This document shows positions 53,183-61,350 of a stretch of 64,000 bases of DNA, one piece after another. Under the pieces are notes generated by a model that was given only the letters and a program-made list of their open reading frames with translations, had not been told where the DNA came from and made no database searches. Each line of letters begins with the position of its first letter. The first letter of the stretch is position 1. The translations under genes and the position numbers were made by a program. The stretch spans positions 124,001-188,000 of the forward strand of contig NZ_WTWY01000011.1 in the NCBI RefSeq assembly GCF_009870825.1, given 5' to 3'. This DNA comes from Paenibacillus sp. USDA918EY (GTDB lineage: Bacteria > Bacillota > Bacilli > Paenibacillales > Paenibacillaceae).

Positions 53183-54298
53183 ATGAGCGCCACAAAAAGG
53201 GGACGCGGCACAAAGCACGGGCATAGCCACCGGCGGATCCGCCGCGTGGGAAGGAAACGCCCGGCAATGAAAAGCCAACAACGTTCATCCGTTTCTCGAG
53301 GCGGCGGCAGGAGTGATCCTTGGCTGCGCCGCGCGATCAGCGCCGGATGGAAGGCCGGAGAGGCCGCACGCCCGGATGCCGGAGCGTCGCGGACGCATCT
53401 TTCCGAGCTTCAGCAATCCTTTGTGGACTGGATGAACGCATGCATACAGCAAAGGCCGGGTTATGCCCGGATGAAACGATTGTCGGAAGCTTACGTGCAG
53501 GGTTACTCTCTGGCTTCGGGGAGCAAAGAGAACGGCATACCGCTTCTGCTGAAGGGAAGCGCGGCCGCCGTCGTTTGCGTGAGCAATGAGGAAGGCACCA
53601 TCCATGCGGTGCTCGGCGAGCTGGAACGGCTGCCGCTCCGGCAAATCATCGTCGTGCTGAACGGCTGTACGGACCTCAGCTACTCGCTCGTTCGGGAGCA
53701 CCGATCGGTGACGGCCGTTTATTATCCGGAGCCGCTCGGGCACGATGTGGGCAGAAGCATCGGCGCCAAGTTAGCCGAAGCGGACATCGTGTTGTTCTGC
53801 GACGGGGATTTGGCCATTGCCGCCGAAGACTTGGCGCCCTTTTTATATGCGGCGGACGGAGGCTGCGACGTCGCTTTGAACGATCTGAACGGTTTTCTGC
53901 CGTTGTTTGCCGCCCAGGATGAAGTGACGCGTTGCAAAAGCTTCTTGAATGCATCGCTTTCCCGGAGCGATCTGGGCGCAAACTCCATGACGGCCGTGCC
54001 GCATGCCTTATCCGGCCGCTTTATCCGGGAAACGGATCCGAGCCTTTTGTCCGTGCCGCCGAAAGCGCAAGCCGTGGCCGTGCTTGAGGGTTACCGGGTA
54101 GAGGCGGTGCACGCCGTCGACGTCTTTACGGGCAACCGGAAGCGAAAAGGGAACACGGGCAAGGGAAACAGCGTCGCCGCCATGATAGTCGGCGACCATG
54201 CGGAAGCGATAGGCGAAATATTGAAACGCAGGGGAATTTCGGCCATGCGAACCTCCTTGTCCCGCAAGGACATCGCGATGCGGAGGAATGCGGTATGA
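53183..54298 (+). CDS. GT2-type glycosyltransferase paralogue with long basic N-terminal extension
   Basis: A 371-residue protein. Residues 1-45 are very Arg/Lys/His-rich; ~45-115 are a linker with EAYVQGYSLASG, a partial form of the island's Y-x-x-G tetrads. The GT domain shares VVLNGCTD, FCDGDL, EPLGHDVGRSIGA, NSMTAVPHALS and LSVPPKAQA with the preceding protein. The first strand is less GT2-like (AAAVVCVSNEEGT), but the acidic DGD is kept. Six bases after the previous gene; ATGA overlap with the next. Confidence 0.8.
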   Translation: MSATKRGRGTKHGHSHRRIRRVGRKRPAMKSQQRSSVSRGGGRSDPWLRRAISAGWKAGEAARPDAGASRTHLSELQQSFVDWMNACIQQRPGYARMKRLSEAYVQGYSLASGSKENGIPLLLKGSAAAVVCVSNEEGTIHAVLGELERLPLRQIIVVLNGCTDLSYSLVREHRSVTAVYYPEPLGHDVGRSIGAKLAEADIVLFCDGDLAIAAEDLAPFLYAADGGCDVALNDLNGFLPLFAAQDEVTRCKSFLNASLSRSDLGANSMTAVPHALSGRFIRETDPSLLSVPPKAQAVAVLEGYRVEAVHAVDVFTGNRKRKGNTGKGNSVAAMIVGDHAEAIGEILKRRGISAMRTSLSRKDIAMRRNAV

Positions 54299-55059
54299 AC
54301 GGGCAAGCAGCGCTGACCAGCATCATTATCCCGACGTTTAACGGGCTGCCGTTGCTCGCGTCATGCATCGAATCCATCCGCCGATATACCGACGTTCCTT
54401 ACGAAATCGTCGTCGTGGACAATGCTTCCACCGACGGCACGGATGAGTATTGCGCAAGGGAAGGCATCGTTTTCGCATCCCTGCCGGGAAACGAGGGATT
54501 TCCCAAAGCTTGCAATGTCGGATTTAAGGTGGCGCGGGGAGATTATCTCCTGCTGCTTAACAATGACGTGACCGTGACGAAAAACTGGCTCGACAATTTG
54601 CTGGCGGCCGCAGAGAGCAGCCCGGACGTCGGACTGGTCGGGCCGGTGACCAACGCCGCGAGCGGAATCCAAAAGGTGGAGCTGTCCTTCCGGGACCTGC
54701 CGGAATTCCAGCGGATCGCCGCCGCCAATAACCGTTCGGATCCCGCGCGGTGGCTCGAAGTGAAGCGATTGATCGGCATGTGCCTGCTGTTGAAAAGGGC
54801 GGCGTTGAACCGCATCGGCTTTTTCGACGAAGCGTTTTCCCCAGGCCACTACGAGGATGACGATTACTGCCACCGGGCCCGGCTGGCGGGCTATCGACTG
54901 CTGCTATGCAGGGACGTGCTCGTCCATCACCGGGGAAGCGCCAGCTTCAGTCGGTCGGAGCCGGAAAAGCTGCAGGCATTGATCGACAAAAATCACCGTT
55001 TATTTATGGAAAAATGGCATTTTGATCCTCGACAGTTTATCGAAGAGCATAAAAAGTGA
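54295..55059 (+). CDS. GT2 glycosyltransferase
   Basis: A 254-residue GT2 enzyme of the rhamnosyl/WcaE-like type: TSIIIPTFNGLPLL, VVDNASTDGT, metal-site LNNDV and catalytic-base segment GHYEDDDYCHRARLAGY. Without basic leader or tetrads. ATG overlaps the previous stop. Similar in its catalytic core to the GT2 at 57003 (VDNGSTDGT, LNNDT, GNYEDDDWIIRIRLCG). Confidence 0.9.
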   Translation: MNGQAALTSIIIPTFNGLPLLASCIESIRRYTDVPYEIVVVDNASTDGTDEYCAREGIVFASLPGNEGFPKACNVGFKVARGDYLLLLNNDVTVTKNWLDNLLAAAESSPDVGLVGPVTNAASGIQKVELSFRDLPEFQRIAAANNRSDPARWLEVKRLIGMCLLLKRAALNRIGFFDEAFSPGHYEDDDYCHRARLAGYRLLLCRDVLVHHRGSASFSRSEPEKLQALIDKNHRLFMEKWHFDPRQFIEEHKK

Positions 55060-55080
55060 ACCCGAAGGAGGAGAAGTGCA

Positions 55081-55812
55081 GTGAAAGGCGTCGTTTTGGC
55101 AGGCGGGACAGGAACGAGATTGTATCCGCTGACCCGGCTGATCAACAAGCATTTGCTTCCTGTAGGGAAGTACCCGATGATCCTGTACGGGATCGAAAGG
55201 CTTCGCCAGGCGGAGATTACCGATATTTTGATGGTGATCGGCAAGCAGTCCGCCGGCTTGTATACCGACTTTTTGGGCAGCGGCAAGGAATTCGGCGTCA
55301 ATCTTACCTACCGGATTCAGGAAGAGGCGGGCGGCATCGCCGAAGCGCTCGAGTTGGCACGGGGATTTGTAGCCGAAGGAGAACGGTTCGTCGTGCTGCT
55401 CGGCGACAATTTGTTCATGGATGATTTGAAGCCTTTCGCCGACAGCTTTGTCCGCCAGCCTGAAGGAACGGCCAAAGTGCTTCTGAAGCAGGTGCCGGAT
55501 GCGAGGCGTTACGGCGTTCCCGTCTTCGACGGAAAAAAACAGGGACGGATCGCCAAAATCGAAGAAAAGCCGGCGGTTCCCAAGTCGTCATATTGCGTTA
55601 CCGGAATATACATGTACGATACCGCCGTATTCGACATCATTTCGCAGATCCATCCCTCGGAACGCGGCGAGCTTGAAATTACGGATGTGAATAACATGTA
55701 TGCGGCGGAAGGAAGACTCGAATACGACATCCTCGAAAAATGGTGGAGCGACGCAGGCACCTTCGAATCGCTGCACGAAGCCGGCCGGCGCATGAAGGGA
55801 GTGATCCCATGA
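55081..55812 (+). CDS. Sugar nucleotidyltransferase (SpsI/RmlA-like, short form)
   Basis: A 243-residue glucose-1-phosphate thymidylyltransferase-type enzyme: GGTGTRLYPLT loop, NKHLLPVGKYPMI with the catalytic Lys, GDNLFMDD and IEEKP. Length equals SpsI of the Bacillus spore-coat polysaccharide (sps) operon rather than full-length RmlA. It should make the dTDP- or other NDP-sugar used by neighbouring transferases. GTG start with AAGGAGGAG. ATGA overlap with the next gene. Confidence 0.87.
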   Translation: MKGVVLAGGTGTRLYPLTRLINKHLLPVGKYPMILYGIERLRQAEITDILMVIGKQSAGLYTDFLGSGKEFGVNLTYRIQEEAGGIAEALELARGFVAEGERFVVLLGDNLFMDDLKPFADSFVRQPEGTAKVLLKQVPDARRYGVPVFDGKKQGRIAKIEEKPAVPKSSYCVTGIYMYDTAVFDIISQIHPSERGELEITDVNNMYAAEGRLEYDILEKWWSDAGTFESLHEAGRRMKGVIP

Positions 55813-56927
55813 CACGGCTATTTCGTCACACGGCAGCCTTCGTTCCGTTACGGAAGAAGGCTGCCGTTGTCAGTAGCCCCAAAAGGGCAAAGCAGGCAAT
55901 CGGCGGCGGAACCTTATCCGGGCTGCGTTCGGCAAGACGCGGGGAACGGAGACGCAAGCCGTGGAGAAAAACGCAGTCCCGCCGCCGGAGACGCGTGACC
56001 GGATTCCCCGGAACGGCAGCGCCGTACCGTCGGAAGACCTCTAGGGAAGAACCGGCGGACATCCGGGATTTGGCCGCTGAGAGCAGGGAAGAGACGGCCT
56101 ATGCAAAGGGATACGACGAGGGATACAGGACGGGAGCCGCGGCCGGGGCGGAAGAGGAAGTGGCTTCACTGCTCCCGCCTTATACGATTTTGCCCGACGT
56201 ATCCGCCAAAGAGGTGATGCAGGCGGGGCTGCAGGGGTATTTGCACCGGCTTAAACCGTTGATGAAGCCGGAAGAGGTCTATCGCCGCCTGGAGCAATCA
56301 TTGGCGGCCGGACAACCGCTGTCGGTAGTCCGGCTGGGGGACGGCGAGCTGCTCGCTTTGGCGCATGACGCCGTGCTTCCGCTGGAGCAATCATTGGCGG
56401 CCGGGCCGTTCCTTCCAACCGCCGGCATCACCCTCCCCGACCACGATGCGCGGGAACGGCTGGTTGAAGCGGTCCGTGGAGCGGACGTCATCGGAATCCC
56501 GACATCGCGTCTGCCTACGTATCAAGGGCTGCTGTTCCCGATTCTTCGCCATTTCGGCATCAGCCACGAAACGCTTGATTTTACCGTGTCGACCATAAAT
56601 TACGCGCTCCACGAGCAAAAACTGCTTCAGCAGCTGCTGCGGGGGCGGCAAGTGCTCGTCATCGGCAACAAGGCGGTGCCCTTGGCGAACGTTCTTTCCG
56701 CTTCGGGGGTGCATGTGGCCGGGGCGATTGCCCCCGTCAACGGTTTCGGGGACATATCGCGCGTGCTTGCGGAGGCGGCAAGCCATGCGTTTGACATCGC
56801 ATTGGTTGCCGGCGGCATTCCGGCGGTGGTCATTTGCCGGAACATTGCTGCGGAGCTTGGGAAAGTGGCGCTTGATTTCGGCCATTTGGCCGATAAGCTC
56901 ATTTCGGGCGAGCTGACCTACGACTAG
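55809..56927 (+). CDS. GT-D-fold glycosyltransferase with basic leader and Y-x-x-G tetrads
   Basis: A 372-residue protein. Residues 1-80 are Arg/Lys-rich. Residues 98-109 read YAKG-YDEG-YRTG, three tandem tetrads shared with four other island proteins. The catalytic part (~150-370) has the GT-D signatures VVRLGDGELLALAHD and, near the C-terminus, ALVAGGIPAVVI with GKVALDFGHLADKL. GT-D enzymes act in serine-rich-repeat adhesin glycosylation, which fits a Ser-rich repeat substrate next door. Starts inside the spsI-like stop codon. Confidence 0.83.
   Translation: MTRLFRHTAAFVPLRKKAAVVSSPKRAKQAIGGGTLSGLRSARRGERRRKPWRKTQSRRRRRVTGFPGTAAPYRRKTSREEPADIRDLAAESREETAYAKGYDEGYRTGAAAGAEEEVASLLPPYTILPDVSAKEVMQAGLQGYLHRLKPLMKPEEVYRRLEQSLAAGQPLSVVRLGDGELLALAHDAVLPLEQSLAAGPFLPTAGITLPDHDARERLVEAVRGADVIGIPTSRLPTYQGLLFPILRHFGISHETLDFTVSTINYALHEQKLLQQLLRGRQVLVIGNKAVPLANVLSASGVHVAGAIAPVNGFGDISRVLAEAASHAFDIALVAGGIPAVVICRNIAAELGKVALDFGHLADKLISGELTYD
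56289..56404 (+). repeat. Exact 23-bp direct repeat inside the GT-D gene
   Basis: The 23 bases at 56289-56311 recur at 56382-56404, in frame, both encoding LEQSLAAG; 93 bp apart. Confidence 0.8.
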
Positions 56928-57002
56928 AACGGATCGCGACGGGCAGGACGCATGTCCTTCGCTTCCGGCGAACGAACAGCATACATGCAAGGAGGGTTGC
57001 AC

Positions 57003-58349
57003 ATGAAAAGATCAGGAAACGGCCGCGGGCAGGAGGCCGCCATGCGTTACAGGGCCGGGTTCGAACGCGGGTATGAACAGGGGCTTGCAAGGGGCAGCGA
57101 AACGTTCGGACAGCCGTTCCACGGCACGAGCATCGTCATTCCAAGCTATAATCAGGCGGATTATCTGGCGCGCTGCATCGAAAGCATCGAACATCACACG
57201 GCCGAACCCTACGAAATCATCGTCGTGGACAATGGCTCGACCGACGGGACAGAGGACTATCTGGAAAAAAGGACCGGACAGCTTCGATACAGGCGACTGG
57301 AAACGAACCGGGGATTTGCCGGCGGCGTCAACCAGGGACTGATGATGGCCAAAGGCGATACCATCGTTATTTTGAATAACGACACGCTTGTGACAAACGG
57401 CTGGCTCACCCATATGCTGCGCTGCCTGCACAGCGATTCCCGGATCGGGGCTGTCGGGCCGGTCACGAATTATATCAGCGGCGAGCAGCAGATCGAGGTG
57501 CCCTACGAAACGGTGGAGCAAATGTGGAATTACGCGGATGCCTACAGCCGACCGGACCCATCCAAATGGAAGCAGACCGACAGGCTCGTCGGATTTTGCC
57601 TTCTGTTCCGAAGGGAGCTGCTGGAGCGGGTCGGTTATTTCGATGAAGGCTTCCGCATCGGGAATTACGAGGATGACGACTGGATCATCCGAATCCGTCT
57701 CTGCGGCCTGAAGCTGGTTATTGCAGGGGACGCGTTTATCCATCATTTCGGCAGCGTCAGCATGAAAAGCTTGAGAAATGAAGAGTTCCAGACCGTTGAA
57801 GGACATAATGGGCAATATTATGCGGGAAAATGGGGCAATCCATACGCCTGGGTTGACCAGGCGCGGCAGCTGGGGTTTCGCGGCGGAACGGGCGGTGCGG
57901 ATGTCGCCTTGTCCGGAACTCCCGCCGATCTGTTCCCTACCCAAGTGCTGGTTCAAGATCAAGGAGGGCGGCAGTATGTTCTCCATGAAGGGAGGAAATA
58001 CCCGTGCAGCGGCCTGGATGAAAAGATCGGAATCCAACCCGTGGTGCTGTCCAGGCTTGATCTTCGCAGCATCCCGACGGCGGAGGCGGTTCGATCGGAG
58101 CAGGATATACTGTCCCTGCTCCTGCCCGCCCCCGGCGGGCTGATCGACGGGCAAATCGTGAGCGGCGGCGACGGGATCGCCTATCAATATTGCAAAGGGG
58201 CGGTCCGGCCGTTTGTCTCCGATTATGCGTTGAAACGATGGAGCCTGAAAGAAAGGGGCATCGTCCATATTCCGCCCGAGCAGCTGCGTTCCATCCCGCG
58301 CGGATTGCCGCTGATTGCTCCTCCGGTGCTTGAGAACCCCGTGCTGTAA
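57003..58349 (+). CDS. GT2 glycosyltransferase with N-terminal Y-x-x-G tetrads
   Basis: A 448-residue protein. Residues 16-27 are YRAG-FERG-YEQG. The GT2 domain (~38-290) has TSIVIPSYNQADYL, VVDNGSTDGT, LNNDT and GNYEDDDWIIRIRLCG. The last ~150 residues are a separate region with VLHEGRKYPCSG and repeated IP/LRSIP segments, not recognised; it could bind the acceptor. AAGGAGGG site before the ATG at 57003. Follows the GT-D gene by 75 bp. Confidence 0.88.
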   Translation: MKRSGNGRGQEAAMRYRAGFERGYEQGLARGSETFGQPFHGTSIVIPSYNQADYLARCIESIEHHTAEPYEIIVVDNGSTDGTEDYLEKRTGQLRYRRLETNRGFAGGVNQGLMMAKGDTIVILNNDTLVTNGWLTHMLRCLHSDSRIGAVGPVTNYISGEQQIEVPYETVEQMWNYADAYSRPDPSKWKQTDRLVGFCLLFRRELLERVGYFDEGFRIGNYEDDDWIIRIRLCGLKLVIAGDAFIHHFGSVSMKSLRNEEFQTVEGHNGQYYAGKWGNPYAWVDQARQLGFRGGTGGADVALSGTPADLFPTQVLVQDQGGRQYVLHEGRKYPCSGLDEKIGIQPVVLSRLDLRSIPTAEAVRSEQDILSLLLPAPGGLIDGQIVSGGDGIAYQYCKGAVRPFVSDYALKRWSLKERGIVHIPPEQLRSIPRGLPLIAPPVLENPVL

Positions 58350-58378
58350 TAATTTATTTCCAGCCCCGGGTTAGGCGT

Positions 58379-58407
58379 AACTGTATGTGGGCGGCCGGCA
58401 TAGGATA
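58379..58407 (+). promoter_or_regulatory. Candidate sigma-K promoter of the small-protein group
   Basis: AACT, exactly 16 bp, CATAGGATA: an exact -10 match to CATANNNTA and AC in the -35 position. About 75 bp before the first small gene. Confidence 0.48.
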
Positions 58408-58481
58408 TAACAGGCAGAAGCGGATCAGGAGGGGCGGGCCTTCGCGGCTTTTCGCGCAACATTCTACAGGAGGAGTCGACC

Positions 58482-58769
58482 ATGCAGAATAAAATTGATG
58501 AAATGTTAAGTCATATGTCTCATTCCCATCAACAGATCGCGAGAGTTCTGGATGCCGAACGGCAGACGGCCGTCCGGCTGTCCCAGATTATCCACGACCT
58601 GCCGGACGAGAATCCCGAATTTGACGGCATCAGCGGATTAATCGAGAACTCCGGGCAAATCAATAAAAGCATCATTGCCTATCTGGGGAGTATCGCGGAT
58701 CTTCAGGAAGCGCTCGCGGAGACTCTGAATCATGTCGTGAAAGAGCTGGGCAGCCATGAGGAAGAGTAA
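58482..58769 (+). CDS. Small helical protein A
   Basis: A 95-residue, acidic, all-helical-looking protein without signal or membrane segment (MSHSHQQIARVLDAERQ; SIADLQEALAETLNHVVKEL). AGGAGG before the ATG supports expression. First of three adjacent small proteins with similar helix motifs (x-S-x-Q-Q-x-A-R-x-L). Not recognised. The setting suggests a coiled-coil scaffold or adaptor of the spore island. Confidence 0.65.
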   Translation: MQNKIDEMLSHMSHSHQQIARVLDAERQTAVRLSQIIHDLPDENPEFDGISGLIENSGQINKSIIAYLGSIADLQEALAETLNHVVKELGSHEEE

Positions 58770-58799
58770 TTGGAGATATGATATGGGAGAGTGCTGCAG

Positions 58800-59138
58800 A
58801 TGAGCAGGGAACAGGCTTTTTTGCATATGCTGGACGCCGCATCCAAAATTCAGTGGAACATTGCGATGATTTTGGAGGCCAAAGCCGTCGAGGCCGAGAA
58901 AGTCCGGAACTGGGCGATCAATCATTTAACGGCCGACGCCTTCGAGACGCATGAACATCAGCTTAACGAACCGCTGCAAATCCACGGTCAAATCGTCGAA
59001 CTGCTCGAAGGTTTGACCAAACTCCAAAACGGGCTTTGCAGCAACTTGAAAGCCGTTATCGTTCAGGATGAAGGAGGCCTCGGGGAAGATGACGGCATGT
59101 TCGGCTCAGGTTTCGATCTGGGAGACATGGAAAAATGA
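58800..59138 (+). CDS. Small helical protein B
   Basis: A 112-residue helical protein (FLHMLDAASKIQWNIAMILEAKA) with a Gly/Asp-rich acidic C-terminus (DEGGLGEDDGMFGSGFDLGDMEK). ATG at 58800 with GGGAGA nine bases upstream; a GTG three codons earlier is worse. 30 bp after A and overlapping C by four bases. Unknown family. Confidence 0.65.
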   Translation: MSREQAFLHMLDAASKIQWNIAMILEAKAVEAEKVRNWAINHLTADAFETHEHQLNEPLQIHGQIVELLEGLTKLQNGLCSNLKAVIVQDEGGLGEDDGMFGSGFDLGDMEK

Positions 59139-59407
59139 GTCTTTTCGTTAGAGAACAGGAAGCCAAGCTGGAGCTGATCGCCTCCATCGCGCACAGCCAG
59201 CAGGCGCTTGCCCGGATTCTCGGCAGCATCGCGGATATTTCCTCCCATTCGGAATTGTCCGCCCGAAGTTTGAGCGAAAATATCCGTCTCCTGACGCAGC
59301 ATCAAGCCGTCATGTGCGAGATGCTGCAGGGTATCACATTATGCCAACCCCGCAGCGGTACTCCTGCGCCGCCCTGGTTAAACGCATCCCGACTGCCGCA
59401 TGCATGA
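59135..59407 (+). CDS. Small helical protein C
   Basis: A 90-residue protein: helical to ~residue 70 (SIAHSQQALARILGSIADIS), then a short Pro-rich tail. Its SQQALARILGSIAD resembles SHQQIARVL and SIADLQEAL of protein A, so A and C may be distant paralogues. Start overlaps the stop of B. Unknown function. Confidence 0.62.
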   Translation: MSLFVREQEAKLELIASIAHSQQALARILGSIADISSHSELSARSLSENIRLLTQHQAVMCEMLQGITLCQPRSGTPAPPWLNASRLPHA

Positions 59408-59434
59408 TGACCGAACGAACAGGAGGAATAACGG

Positions 59435-59803
59435 ATGAAGACCAAGAAACGTGTTTCCCGGTCGGCAACATCCGGCACCCGGAGGCGAAAGCTTCGGATT
59501 GCCCGGAAGACCCGAGTGAAAAAAACGAGAAAGTTGCGTTCGAACAAAACAAGGCCGCGCCGTCTTGCCAAAGGCAGAAAAAGACGGCCTTCACGGCTTG
59601 GGGCCGTTCGCAGGAAGCGCAAGCGCCAGTGGGTTCAGCCCGTTCTTCCGGCTCCGGTTGAGCAGGGCTCGCCGCCGGAAGTTCCCCAATCGCCGGATAT
59701 CGCTTATAACGAGGGATACGACGAAGCGTATAATGAAGGATTTAATGCCGGGTTTGCCAAAGGTTACGAGGATGGGCATCAGCTCGCCTATCAATCGAAA
59801 TGA
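59435..59803 (+). CDS. Small polybasic protein with six [Y/F]-x-x-G tetrads
   Basis: A 122-residue protein in two parts. Residues 1-~65 are about half Arg/Lys, like a polycationic coat or nucleic-acid-binding tail. After a Pro-rich linker the C-terminus reads YNEG-YDEA-YNEG-FNAG-FAKG-YEDG, the longest run of the tetrad found in five island proteins. AGGAGG at ideal spacing before the ATG confirms the frame despite low complexity. I propose it as the hub that gathers the tetrad-bearing glycosyltransferases; this is inference. Confidence 0.72.
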   Translation: MKTKKRVSRSATSGTRRRKLRIARKTRVKKTRKLRSNKTRPRRLAKGRKRRPSRLGAVRRKRKRQWVQPVLPAPVEQGSPPEVPQSPDIAYNEGYDEAYNEGFNAGFAKGYEDGHQLAYQSK

Positions 59804-59855
59804 GGATTTGGCGGACATCATGAAAAAATAAATAGGCAGGGATATCGGAACAGTC

Positions 59856-59898
59856 AAGCCTTCGCTCCATGGACTCATGGAGTTGAAGGCTTTTATTA
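59856..59898 (+). terminator. Terminator of the small-protein group
   Basis: AAGCCTTC/GAAGGCTT with inner CTCCAT/ATGGAG, followed by an AT-rich T-tract. Confidence 0.78.
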
Positions 59899-60110
59899 TT
59901 TTCGGATCCGAAAAAGGAGCACCAAAGCTTCAAAACTAGCTTTCAGGAAAATGGAGGGAAGCGGGACTCGCGCCCGCAAAACGTGATATGCGCCAATTTA
60001 CCGCCCGAAAGGCAGCCGTCCATGATGCAAGTGTCTCTTCCGCATATATTTATCATTATAGATTGATATAAGCCTTCGGCATATGCCAAGCCGGCTTATG
60101 TCAGCTACAA

Positions 60111-60166
60111 AAAGGAAACATTCCGCCTGCGGGCATGCGCCGGAATATCCTAAAGAGGTTTCCTTT
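60111..60166 (+). repeat. Imperfect long hairpin before the first CgeB-like gene
   Basis: AAAGGAAAC and ATTCCG (60111-60125) face CGGAAT (60141-60146) and GTTTCCTTT (60158-60166), with an 11-base bulge on the 3' side. It ends 26 bases before the start codon and could be an attenuator or a stability element. The rest of the 59899-60192 gap has no gene or tRNA. Confidence 0.5.
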
Positions 60167-60192
60167 AAATTACGACAGGCAGGGTGAAAGCT

Positions 60193-61266
60193 GTGGAAAC
60201 AAAGGCACAACAAAACGAAAGCTACCGGCATGGCTACTCGGACGGCTACAGGTTCGGCGTCTGTCAAGCCGTTGAACAACGCGTGCCCCTGATGCAGCCC
60301 CATCTTCGGGATATAAAAATACTTTACGTCCCCCAAGGCTTCGAAGCCATCGACCAGGGAGTAACGGCGGCACTCCGGAGCCTGGTCAAGGAACTTATCG
60401 TCGGGGAAGCCCCCAAAATGCTGGAGCTGGCGGCCAAGGAGCGGCCCGATCTCGTGCTAGTCATGAACGGGCTGCACGTATTCCCCGGCAATCATCTGGA
60501 AGATGTGGCGAGAATTCGGGGAATGGGGATCAAAACAGCCATTTGGTTCGTGGACGATCCGTATTTTACGGAGGACACGGCGCGGATGTGCACAAGTTAC
60601 GATACCGTGTTTACCCATGAACTCGGCTGCGTCCCGTTTTACCGCGGGCTCGGCGCGGCCAACGTGCATTATTTGCCCCTTGCGGTCCATACCGGCATGT
60701 TCAAACCGCAGCGTCCCGGACCAGGGCATCTGTACGACATTTGCTTTATCGGCAACGCGTTTTGGAACCGGGTCGCCATTTTCGACGAGATGGCACCATT
60801 TTTGGAAAACAAAAACGTGCTCATCGCCGGAGGGTTCTGGGAAAGGCTGCGGGAAACTCGGATACTCGGACGTTTCCTGCACATCGGTTTCATTCCCCCG
60901 GAAGAAACCGTGAATTATTACAACGGGGCGAAAATCGTCATCAATATCCACCGCCCGGATGAGTATGGGCAGGATAACCGGAACAGCCACGGCATCCGCG
61001 CCAAATCCATCAATCCGCGCACGTACGAAATCAGCGCCTGCGGCACGCTGCAAATTACGGACATCCGCGAAGATACGCATTCGCAATACCGTCCGGGGTA
61101 CGACATTGAAACCTTCGGCTCGGTCCAAGAGCTGCAGGATAAAATCGCCTATTACCTGGAGCATGATGACGAACGTTTGAAGCTGGCATGGCGCGGATTA
61201 TGGACGACGCGCAAGGAGCATTCCTTCGTCTCGAGACTAAACACGATGCTGGATCTAATTCCATGA
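60193..61266 (+). CDS. CgeB-like glycosyltransferase with Y-x-x-G tetrads (1)
   Basis: A 357-residue protein. Residues 11-22 are YRHG-YSDG-YRFG. The rest is the CgeB spore-maturation family, a GT-B-like glycosyltransferase: IWFVDDPYFT, HELGCVPFY, CFIGNAFWNRVAIFD, and the donor-domain end NPRTYEISACGTLQITD. CgeB in Bacillus glycosylates the outermost spore layer (crust). GTG at 60193 is chosen since GCAGGG is eight bases upstream; a GTG at 60184 is adjacent to the site. Close paralogue of the next gene. Confidence 0.86.
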   Translation: METKAQQNESYRHGYSDGYRFGVCQAVEQRVPLMQPHLRDIKILYVPQGFEAIDQGVTAALRSLVKELIVGEAPKMLELAAKERPDLVLVMNGLHVFPGNHLEDVARIRGMGIKTAIWFVDDPYFTEDTARMCTSYDTVFTHELGCVPFYRGLGAANVHYLPLAVHTGMFKPQRPGPGHLYDICFIGNAFWNRVAIFDEMAPFLENKNVLIAGGFWERLRETRILGRFLHIGFIPPEETVNYYNGAKIVINIHRPDEYGQDNRNSHGIRAKSINPRTYEISACGTLQITDIREDTHSQYRPGYDIETFGSVQELQDKIAYYLEHDDERLKLAWRGLWTTRKEHSFVSRLNTMLDLIP

Positions 61267-61350
61267 AGATTTTCGGGAAATCCAAGGCATCGGGTACGAA
61301 AAGTTATTCGTCTTAAAATCCAAAAATATAAAAGAGGAGCGGGCTGCTAC

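Noticed and set aside
59930-60060. Possible tRNA in the gap after the polybasic gene
   Set aside because: No T-loop (GTTCRA), no CCA and no cloverleaf could be drawn.
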